Of a DNA stretch of 64,000 bases, positions 54,172 through 64,000 are shown in pieces. The notes under the pieces were generated by a model, which saw nothing but the letters and a program-made list of their open reading frames with translations, was not told the DNA's origin and did not search any database. The translations under genes were made by a program, and so were the position numbers. How positions within the stretch are numbered: the first letter of the stretch is position 1; the number at the start of each line of letters is the position of its first letter. This stretch comes from Homarus americanus (lineage: Eukaryota > Arthropoda > Malacostraca > Decapoda > Nephropidae): NCBI RefSeq assembly GCF_018991925.1, contig NW_024738604.1:372501-436500 (forward strand), given 5' to 3'.

Positions 54172-57100
54172 TTATTGATACTTATTTAGTAGCTCTTTTT
54201 GCCTTCAGCAACCATACAATTGATCTATGTTCAGCAGAGCCTCTGTTTCATATGATGTTCTTCAAAAACTAATTGCTGTACTGTACACTGCACTACAATT
54301 TGAAAACTGCACAGTACAGCACTGTACTGTATATATTCACTACCCTTTCTCCTCATCCATTTCTGTGTGGGGAGGGATCAAGGGAATCACAAGAAAATTT
54401 TCAGGAAATAATAAGCAGAGTGAGGGGACAGCAAAGATAAATGACCATAAGATTTTTAATATAATTGTAATAAAAATATTACAGTATATTCAAATGAATA
54501 ATCAAATACCATACTGTACAACATACAGTATCTTTATCTTGTATTAACTACTACTGTACTGAGTGGCAACCAATCCACAGTGTTTCAGTTAAATATACGT
54601 AGAACATCATGTAATTTGAAGAAAAGTAAGGGTGTGGAAGGAGAGCAAAGGTGACTAAAAGTGGAAAATCTTTTACAGTCAATAGGGTTTTAATTCACTA
54701 AATCTTATAATCCAAACATGTTTCTGTTTCACAAACTGTAGTAAATGAAAAGTGAAAATATACACCACAGGATTATTTTTCAAGCTTACCTTTCAAAAAC
54801 CTAGACATTCTTCCTTATTTCAGTGGGGGAAGGGATTGAATACCACCCTCTAACAGCAATATAAATCACTTAACATTTATCAACATAGTACATCTTTTTT
54901 GCACCTCAACTATCAAGACCAAGTTCTTAATCGCCAAACTTAAAAAAATTAAATTAGATACAAATTCCTAAACCATTTCTGGACCAGGGTTGAATGAACT
55001 TGTAGGATTTCATTTCCGCATGGTGCAATACTATCAATGAGCAAGATATCTGGGTTTCTGTCACCTAGTGTTGTGAGGCACAATGGATTTTCAGGATTAT
55101 ATGCACAACAATACTGTACAGTACAGTACTAGCAAAATTATCCATCTTTGCACAGGTTTGGTATACAGTATACTGTACTGTATTGCCTTGACTCAGTTTG
55201 CCCTTCCTGACATAGATAACCACCTCAACCTCACATAATGGAAGCCCCTCGAAATCGAGGATGGCCGGCTCAAGGGCCTCCTAGGTGTGAATTTGTTAAG
55301 GTGTAGAAGTTGTCGCCAACACAACAACCACACCCTAAGTTAACGAGCTGCATAACCCAGTGTTACAGAATAGTCCGAGAAGACTGGACAGCTCGCCAAC
55401 TGCACTGGTTAACCATTACCCCGGAATAACCTAACCTTGAACATCAAAGTGTGCCCTCCCTGACTGACAAGGGTAACCACCTTCTGCAATCTCCATGGTG
55501 ATATCTCAAGTCAGGGAAGATTCTTGGTTCTAGCCCGGACTACCCTTGGTCAATAGTAATACAGTACCAACATTGGGACCCCAAGTAATACCCGGGTTTA
55601 TAAGTGCAGTCTCAGGTTTCAAACTGTTTCCGATTTGGAATAATGGTAGAGAACAGACAGACAAATGTGTCCTTTTATTATTATAGATGACAGGAGAAAG
55701 TAAACAAAGACCCAAACAGCATTTCAACATTCACAACAAGCACTGGGTCTGGTATACTAAAATATGGGAAACTTAAACATAGGTTACAACATTACAAGTC
55801 CAAAAAAATTTTAAAACCAAGGGCAATAAGAGTGACTGTTAATACACAAAACTGAAGATCATGTGAGTGTGGAGGGAGAAGGAGAGTGCAAGTGCAGAGG
55901 GAGAGGGTGACCGTAATGAGAAAACTTGGGAAAAAAAAAAGTTTCAATCATCCACCTTTTGCATATGAAAATTTATAAACCAATTTTTGAGGTACGGCTC
56001 TTACACACTTATTATGAAAACTGATCTCCATAGTTCCCAAAGAACTAAAAAAGAAACCAATGAAATAATCAGATAATGGATTCAAATAATTCCTGAAAGT
56101 AAAACAAGAGTAGAAATATTGATACGAGGAAAAAGTTAAGAATTAGATACAGTATTTTGTATTAAGTCCAAGAGGGCGAACAGACAGCATGCCACACCTT
56201 CAAAATCTATTGTTACACTTGACTTTGAGAGATAGAACACCCTAAACTAAAACAAGTGTACAACTTACAAAGAGTTACCACAATATCAATTGTGGTTAAG
56301 AAGTCAACACACACTTCCCACTGTGCTGACCAAAAAAGAAAGATCTGCCAACCATATAAGAGATGCAGGTAAATATTCTGCATGTCACTTTGTACTCACA
56401 CCAGTGAGGGTGATTAATAAGAAGGAATAGTACAGTATAGCAGCACGAAGAATTAGACTGGAGACAATGTACAGTATACCAGTTGGTGGAGCAACAGGTG
56501 GGAGTTGCTGAGGAGAGGAACAGAAAATGGAAGGCAAGCTTCAGACCCACAAAAGGAAGCCATAAAGGACAGGGGTCAGTAAGAAGCAGCAAAATCAAAT
56601 GTCTTTCAAGGAAATTATGACTGTTGGAAAATAATCCGGAGTGAGAGTGAATAGGCTAACTATTGTGAATAAATCAAAATACACTAAGTACAGTACTGCA
56701 TATAAATTGTAAATATTATATCCAAGAAGGGAAATATAATTACTTACATATGAAGGAAATAAAATGCAATCAAACAAATGTAATGATAGTCAAAAAGCAC
56801 AAGTGTCTGAGGACTTTAGCAGGCCTGAGATCTTAGCCTCTGTGACTGCCACATTTTGCTTCACACTATTAGTCTTCTACTTTTCTAATAATTCTGACTG
56901 ACTCCTAACTGAGATGCATGTTTTAAGGGATTGAGAGTTCTGGCCCAAGATAGATTACATGATATTGTGAGGGAGCGAAGAAATAAAGAATGCTGAGCAT
57001 TGACTTAATACAAATGGCTATCAATATGTTAACAGCTGGAAGCCACTGCAAAATACAGCTATGTAAAGAGAAAATGATGATAATGAAAATTTACACTATC

Positions 57101-57357
57101 TTAGCAAGCCAAGAATGAAAGATTTTGTGAAGCATCTTGAGAACTTAAGAGGATGACTACCGGTAAGAGAAGAATATGAGGTATATGATGTGGTGCTGTT
57201 TGTGTGAACAACTAATAGTGATGTGTACAAGTGAAAATTTGATTTGTAAAATCAGAATGGCTATTAAGACTTTGTAAACAACAATAATGAAGTCCATTAA
57301 AACTGATAAAGTGAAGAATGATGTAATTAGAGAGAAATGAAGAATTGCTTAAGAGAT

Positions 57358-57490
57358 TGAATTGAATTGAAACAGTTTATTTAGCCAGAAAAACACAGAT
57401 ACAGAGTGGATAATAATAACAATACGGTACTAACATGGCTAAGCCAGTTGAGAACCTGAGCTCTCTTTGAGGCACCTGATATATACTACA
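57358..57490 (-). mobile_element. LINE 3' tail with TTCAA repeats (Jockey-like)
   Basis: On the minus strand the sequence runs GGCTAAATAAACTGTTTCAATTCAATTCAATC, an AATAAA-containing 3' UTR closing in a TTCAA-type tail, the same style as the LINE end at 4150-4200. Only untranslated sequence is recognisable. Confidence 0.45.
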
Positions 57491-60190
57491 CATTTATCTC
57501 AAGGAAGTATTAGGTAACATTTAGTAACATCTGGAATAGTACAATAGCATGGTGGTAATAAGAACATGGTTGATGATATGTCAATGGAGAGTACACAAGT
57601 GGTACACATGGGTACTCGTGTGAAAGTGGAATGACATCGGAAAAAAATTATCACATGCATTTGAATACAGGAGATGGGGTTAGGCAAAGCTGAAAACTAA
57701 TGATATGGCAAAATAATATAGTGCAGGTATTACAACCCAAAAGATGGGTGTGCTGAAGGAGAAGTAGTCTGCAGAAATATCAAGATCATTATGTATATTA
57801 GCGTCTTTGCATTAGTCACAAAGATGAATAGCAAACTTAAGTTTTAAGAGTTTTGATTGATTTAATAAAAATAAAAATACTTGAAAATTTACCTGGTTAT
57901 TAAAGAAAATCATAAAAAATTACTTACAGAAGCCTTACTGAGGGATGATGCTGGGGGGAGGGAAGTTTCTGGGGAAAGATCAACAGAATGGGTCAAGTAG
58001 GACAAGGGAGGCAATGCCAGGGCCAGTAGGTACATCTATACAACAAGGAGGACTTAACTTAAACCCAAACACATCGTACAACTTTCAATACACACTTCCA
58101 TCCCTGTAACATATGTAGTATGAACTTTTTCTTTTGTGCACATCCTTATCAAAGGCTGAGTGCAATACATTAAGGGTAAATGATATGGCCATAGTTTAGT
58201 TAAATATTTTGTAAGATGTTTGGAGAAAGGTATACACTAAAGAACAAGGATCACCTTGTAACTTCAATTTTCAGATATTTTTCCTGATGCAGGAACATAT
58301 TTCAAGGAAAACAGTGTTGTACAAAGAAAAAAACCCACTAATGTAGTTAGAACTTACAAAAATAGTCTTTTAAATATCCAAAGAAATGACAACTGCCCAT
58401 TTATGAATAAACTGGGTCAGAAATGACAGGGCTCTACCATTTCTAACAGCAAATAAAATCAACTGTATAAAGCATTTGTATTCTAATTTCTTAAAACACA
58501 ACTCTGTAAAGATTCCATCATTTTTTTATAACGTATATTTAAGTTGGACTCTTTCTTCACATAATTAATTGAACTTTTCTCTTCAGCCAGACCCACACCA
58601 TCATCCCAGACAACAAATTCAAAAGCACAGAACCACCGCAAGCAGGTATGTCAATGTAATGTTACTGCTCTGTGTTATCTAAATATGAACTATGAACATA
58701 GGATATCTAATTCTTAAGACATTCTTTCTCACTCCTAATGGTGAAGGATTATTTGCCTTGCATAGCATACAAAACAAGAGGAGCGCTTTTTCTAGTGTTG
58801 TATGGTGATAACAAACAAGTAATAATGTTCCGGTGAACATGGGTAGGAAAACCAGGTACAAACACCTCAGGAGACTCCATTAAATGGAATTAACTGAGAA
58901 TGGATCTCAAAAATTTTCAGAAGTGAACAATTCTTGTGTTAAAAAGAAAGTTAAAAATGGAGGACTAATGAATGAAATCCCATTTTATTGACGAGGCAAG
59001 AAGACAAATGGACTTTCCAAGAAATCTTCACAAAAACTCTAAGAGCAGATCCTGCCTGTGTCTGCCAAGGTTAGGAGACTTGACATGTTCTAATGACAAA
59101 CTATGTTTTTTAACAACTCCTCATCCAGAGAACCAGGATTGCAGCAAAAGCACAATAAGTATGCAAAAATTAAATAATTAGAGTACTGTACAGAATTATG
59201 ATGAACAATTTACTTGTTAACATTATCCCTCTTGTGCACAAGATGAATTTTAAGTTTTCCAGTTCCAAGATCACATGTCTGAGGCCCCCAGGCCAGGCGA
59301 GACAGCGCACAGTGAATTATTATTTTTTTGCTTCATCAATTCCCCTCCCCCCCCCAACAAAACTTGTTTTTAATGCCATAAACCATATATCTTTGGCTTC
59401 ATAACTGATTGCTCTGAAAAAAAAAGTACTGATAAAATTCATGTCTAGAAAATCATCCTCTTTCAGAGACTTTTTTCAAGACATGACACTATAACGAGGT
59501 TGTATAGCCTGATATGGTAATGGCTTTTGAAAACTAAACACTTTCTCTGTAAATATGAAAATATTACATTACACAACCATCACTTCACAAACACTAAAAT
59601 TAAATTATTTCAGGGAGTAGGGTAAGCATTGTAATCCAGGAGTTGAGGCAGCATGCACGAAGTTATGGAAATTTAAATGGACACAGCTCAAACTCAGGGT
59701 CTGACTGCTGAGATAATACTACGCATTTATCATTCCGGTCTTCCCTTCTTATGTCTCTCGAGAGTTACCGATTAGTTTAATTGATAGAACTTACATAACA
59801 CATCAAAATTTGATGCAATTCTGTTGAAAACTTAATTTTTGACAATTTTTTAAAGTTTGGGGGACTTGATTTACGTCACCGTGAAGTTGGTCTTATCATG
59901 AATATGATCATGCACGAGAGGGTTAAAGGCAGCTACATATAAAGTTACATAAACAGTTTTCATTAACGTGCATATTATGTGCTAAAAGAAACTCCATTCG
60001 CTTGCTTTTACTGCAATACAGCTGAGTTCTGACACTATGTTACTCAAACAGGATACAGTACCTGTAAAGAATATTTGCATGTAAAACTAAGTGATTAAAA
60101 AAGGTATGAAATGAGCTTTAACCCCATTAACTTATTTTTAACAAAATTAAACTTTTGCTTAATGGATAGTGAGGTAGAGCAAAAATTATG

Positions 60191-60345
60191 GGTGTTGGTG
60201 GTACAGTGGTAACAAGTGTGTATCTCACAGCTGTACCCTAGATTTAATTCCCAGGTTGGTTCAGATGTCTCCACAAACATCGCAGGTTTTCTCCAGGTAG
60301 CTACTCTAATTTCTTCCACACTAACACTGGACAATCCAGGTTGTA
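60191..60345 (+). mobile_element. tRNA-derived SINE
   Basis: GGTGGTACAGTGGTAAC (A-box-like) is followed by CTAGATTTAATTCCCAGG (B-box-like with substitutions) at tRNA spacing. The body then reads TTTTCTCCAGGTAGCTACTC, TTTCTTCCACACTAACACTGG, a conserved SINE body seen in many marine invertebrate SINEs. The boxes are mutated, so it is an old copy. Confidence 0.65.
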
Positions 60346-62085
60346 ACAAAGAACAGACCAGTTGCTTGAATGGCTAAAAAGTTGGTAAAGAACACTATTT
60401 GGTAGAAAAGATAAACTAAAAAAAAAATGCTTGCTAATGAGCATTTGTATCACAGTATTCTAGTTAACTTAAGACCAATTAAAGGGTACAGGTATTACTG
60501 CACTATTTTAACTTGGGTAAATGAATGAGATTATCTCAAAAACAGTATAGTACCAGGTCTCAAAAAACTGTACTGTACCAGGATTTCATTGACATGTGAG
60601 CGCTTCAATTTTAACGTTTTCCTACATAACTGTAGGCATCTTGTCAGCAGTAAAGTGAGTAAAATTGGCATATGTATTTTCTTACACTATAAACACAAGC
60701 ACAGGAAATGTGGGCAATGATTTACAATAGAAACAATTACTAAATTACAGTACATTAATACCCTGTACTTTAGTTAAGTTTGGCTGCTGTGACTGTGTAC
60801 CCTCTTGCCAGGGTATCTCTGAACTATGGTTATTAGCATTACCATCAAAGCCTAAACTTGAACATTAACAACTGTGGAATGGTACATTCCTGCTGAGATC
60901 GTATTGAGTTCAGTGACAACTTGTTTTTATTTGCACTACATGAAATTGTTCCACAGGGCATTAAGGGAGACAAAGTTTTGCCTCTGAAAAGCCTTCTTGA
61001 CTTTTTTGTATAAAAAACTTTGATTCAAAAACTTTTGACAACTGCTAAGTCAAATTAAGAGTAAATTTCTCAAGATCCATTGAACAAAGTTTATTTTTAT
61101 TAATTTTTTTTGAGAACAGATATAACATCTCATCCCTAGCCATTGATCACTGTTGAGCATCTACTTTTTGTAAACCAAACCTAATCTAACTGTTGTCGAT
61201 CACTGTGTTAAAGTGCTAGGAATCTAGTTTTCGTAAACAATTTTAAGCGCAGTTCATCAGTTATTACAAAGAAATAGTGTTATTTTAGGAATATTACTTA
61301 TCACTTATTCTACTCAAGTATGATTAAGCTCAACTACTCAGGATAACACTCTAGAACATCTGACTCGTGATAATCAGCAATTTCAAGGAAATTCTCTCTA
61401 GAATTTAATTTCTTTCTTACCTCTAGAAAATATATATACTATATTATACCAGTACAGTATATATAAAAAAGTGGAGAAACTGCAACTTTTGTAATTTCTT
61501 TAGGCGACTGTCTTCATGCTGAATACGAATCTATGTTGATATGCTAGCTCCCAGCAACACCATGTTGACTTCTATGATTTGTCCTATGGTAAGATGAACC
61601 AACCAAACCTACCTGTCCAATGATGGAAATATATCATTTTAGGTGAGGTTTGGTAGGTTAATTTACATAAGGTTAGGTAGGTTTGGTTAGTCAGAGCATG
61701 GAAAGGTTACTGGGAAGCGTTCAGTCATTGTAAAGCGTTCATCAACAGAAGCACAAACATGGCGTCCTTACATGCACAGAACAACGGTATTTATTCTTAA
61801 GAAAACCTCAGGAAAAAACACAAGTAAAAAAGTTGAAATTCCCCCGTTTTTTTCTTCATATTCTAGAGATAAAAAAAAGTTTTCTATACAGTATAAATTT
61901 TTTTTATATAAATTGCTGTCATCACAAGTTGATGTTCCAGAGTACTATGTTGTACTGTACTGTATTACCTTTATGGGTTAATACAGTACAGTATTTGATT
62001 TAATACATGACTGGGACTTCAGGATGAAAATAAGTTCTTATAGTATAGAATTTAATTTTCCTCTATGATACAGTATTTCTGGTAA

Positions 62086-62999
62086 TGTTTGAAACAGCAC
62101 TACCATCAAAAGTAGTAGTTCGATTTTGTAAATTTTTCCCACAGATGTTCTTTGGATAATAGTAGGTAACAAGTGATCGTGGGCTCTTCGTGCCCGGTGA
62201 AAGTTTGAACGCTCATGCTTGGCTAGCGCGCAACTGCCGTCCAGCTGACAGCGTACAGCTAAAATAAAATGGTTAATTGATGCCTTCCTAATGAAACCAT
62301 CGACATGGGACCAGGTTTGTTACACTCTACGAATTTTTTGCGATTTTTCCACCAAGTTTGATGAAAAACGATTGTGCCGTTTCGGCTGCCCAGAACACAC
62401 ACACACACACAGCTATTACTATAATATATTAGATAAAAACAAGACGACAATGCACAGAACCAAATAGAATATGACCAATCCAGCCAATGAAACCTACCTA
62501 ACCTTACCTAACTTCCTAGCTGGGGATAGAGACCCTGCCATATAAAACAGAAAGTACTTATTTTGATATCAGATGCCAATGAAAGCAGCTTTGTTGAAGC
62601 GTTATGGTTTATTTTATGTCTTTTGTGAACGTAAGAGTATGCTCAGACTGAGCGGGTAGGTTGTAAGCAAACGGATGGCACGCGGTGTTTCAGCAGAGTT
62701 TTCGGAGAAGTAATACGGTAAATAATTTTCTTCACATACAAAGCATGTAGACATCAGTTTAGTGTCATATGATCAGTTTTTCACTGTGTTTTACCCGGCA
62801 ATTTCCCGCATCCTTCATGCCCTGCCCATTACAGGTAATTTACGATCGTAGAAAGAGAAAACTAAAAAACATTAAAAAAAAAATACTGTACTTATAAATA
62901 AAATAAAAAGTTGTTGCCTCTTAATAAACTTACTATAATAATATCTCTGAAAAATATATTAAAATGGAGCAACTCCTGGTGGTGGTAGTGCTGTTCTCA
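62086..62999 (-). mobile_element. long-TIR non-autonomous element, second copy (inverted)
   Basis: Left AACAGCACTACCATC (from about 62093) and right GGTGGTAGTGCTGTTCTC are inverted repeats. Read on the minus strand, the order GAGAACAGCACTACC, TTATAGTAAGTTTATTAAGAGG, GTAATGGGCAGGGCATGAAG, CCGGGTAAAACACAGTG, AACTGATCATATGACACTAAAC follows that of 20206-20450 closely. It also contains the CTTCAACAAAGCTGCTTTCA and AAGTTAGGTAAGGTTAGGTAG phrases. A short AC repeat (62395-62411) lies inside. Confidence 0.8.
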
Positions 63000-63090
63000 G
63001 AAATTTCTTAAGCAAATTGATAATAATTGAGATATACGCAATATTTGGATCAATTTAAATGACTATGAAGCAACCCTCACTAACTGTGAC

Positions 63091-63565
63091 GTGACTTTTA
63101 CTTTTACTTTTATCCTCTTCGCCACTGATCGGCTTGTTAGCCGCTTGGGCGATCGGTCACGTCTCTGTCACGCACTGTTGGCAAATGCTGGGCATGCACC
63201 GGCTGCTGAATGTACCTGAACCCGCTCCAGTGTTGGTCAAGTCTTGTCTTGAAAGAGCTCACACTCGGTGCTGTCACAACACTCTCTGGTAGATTGTTCC
63301 AAGAGTTTACAACCCTCACTCCGAAAAAGTTTGCCCTCACGGTTTTCTGGACTTGTGGCTTCTTCAATCTTGAGCTGTGACCCCTTGTGGGGCGAGCGTC
63401 CGCCAGCTCCAAGTAAGGACACTCAAAACTGAGTAGTGCCCCCTGAGATGCTTATACACCTCAACTAGGTCCCACCTTGCCCGTCTGTAGTATAAGCTAG
63501 GCAAGTTCAGGCGCTCCAATCTCTCAGGGTAGCTGAGGTGCCGAAGTGCAGGCACCAGTCTGGGG
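63091..63565 (-). mobile_element. CR1/L2-like LINE 3' end, longest copy
   Basis: The minus strand reads PALRHLSYPERLERLNLPSL, RRARWDLVEVYKHLRGHY, then, after a frameshift near 63420, ELADARPTRGHSSRLKK, FGVRVVNSWNNLPESVVTAP and SFKTRLDQHW. This is the last about 150 residues of a CR1/L2-type ORF2. The 3' end carries three AGTAAA-like units (plus-strand TTTACTTTTACTTTTA), the short tandem tail typical of this group. Confidence 0.88.
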
Positions 63566-63667
63566 GGTTGTGTGGTTTGGCAATTACATGGTACTAAGTT
63601 TGGTTAGGTGTGCATTTGTACAGGAAATAACAGAACAAAAATCATATCAGAATTAAATTCTATACTT

Positions 63668-63762
63668 AATTTTACTTTTATCCTCTTCACCACTGATCGG
63701 CTCATTAGCCGCTTGGGCGATCAGTCATGTCTCTGTTACGCACTGTTGGCAAGTACTAGGCT
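63668..63762 (-). mobile_element. CR1/L2-like LINE 3' end, shortest copy
   Basis: The plus-strand TTTTACTTTTATCCTCTTCAC and GCCGCTTGGGCGATCAGTCA, GTCTCTGTTACGCACTGTTGGC repeat the terminal 95 bases of the copy at 63091 in the same orientation, 100 bases further on. The element is 5'-truncated. Confidence 0.85.
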
Positions 63763-64000
63763 TTTTTCTTCCTGATGTCCAGGTCATGTGCTAAGCCGAA
63801 TAATTACCCCCTTTTTAAAGATAATCACATCGAGCATTGGCATTTCAACAAGCAGTGACAAAAGCTGGAGGTCTTTGTGCCTCATTCACAGGTATCAGGC
63901 CAAGTGGTCATGACTCACAAGTGGTCTCTAAAACCTTGAACTATGTATGTATAGTAATATATTAATGCATGTGTCGGTAGGTCTCTGAATATTTCGTGTA
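63763..64000. other. right edge, no feature recognised
   Basis: No exon, repeat end or structured element was seen in the last 238 bases. Confidence 0.4.

Noticed and set aside
54227..54547. 106-codon plus-strand frame near ARF exon 2
   Set aside because: No family resemblance, contains several footprint-like TACTGTA motifs, and lies antisense in a presumed intron.
60191..60345. Possible tRNA gene
   Set aside because: A- and B-box-like segments have mutations, no acceptor stem closes, and a SINE body follows directly.

Overview
The window is animal nuclear DNA: genes are split by GT-AG introns, the sequence is AT-rich, and it carries long AC, GT and TTA microsatellites, LINE 3' ends, tRNA-derived SINEs and very many TIR transposons flanked by TA. 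No prokaryotic operon, CRISPR array, rRNA or ordinary tRNA gene was seen. The repeat mix and gene sequences suggest an arthropod, most likely a malacostracan crustacean; that placement is an inference.

Three conserved genes are readable exon by exon. (1) 5858-10285, plus strand: the last eight coding exons of a GALNT2-type polypeptide N-acetylgalactosaminyltransferase; its 5' exons were not found and probably lie left of the window. (2) 19659-37181, plus strand: a complete twelve-exon PXK gene (PX domain, pseudokinase, WH2; 575 residues by my exon sum). (3) 49126-54149, minus strand: four coding exons of a class II ADP-ribosylation factor (ARF4/ARF5 type); its first coding exon was not found and probably lies right of the window. 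PXK and the ARF converge tail to tail across about 12 kb. All three products act in the endomembrane system (Golgi O-glycosylation, endosomal trafficking, Golgi GTPase), but nothing shows that they are co-regulated.

Between and inside these genes the DNA is mostly transposon debris. The main group is pogo/Tigger-like: TIRs start with CAG, TA flanks them, and some copies hold pieces of transposase. One copy has inserted inside the transposase gene of another. A PIF/Harbinger-like element with a MADF-domain gene sits in PXK intron 5. There are pieces of three LINE families, a long-TIR repeat family and two SINEs.

The most unusual signal is the excess of TACTGTA and TACAGTA, often stacked in mixed orientation with a period of 5. 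This matches what would be left by repeated insertion and excision of transposons whose ends begin with CAG.

Layout: 1-5.8 kb minisatellite, purine/pyrimidine tracts, one LINE fragment; 5.9-10.3 kb GALNT2; 10.3-19.6 kb intergenic with LINE and TIR debris; 19.7-37.2 kb PXK with intronic transposons; 37.2-49.1 kb intergenic with five TIR elements; 49.1-54.1 kb ARF exons with Tigger copies; 54.1-64 kb presumed ARF intron 1 with SINE, LINE tails and a long-TIR element.
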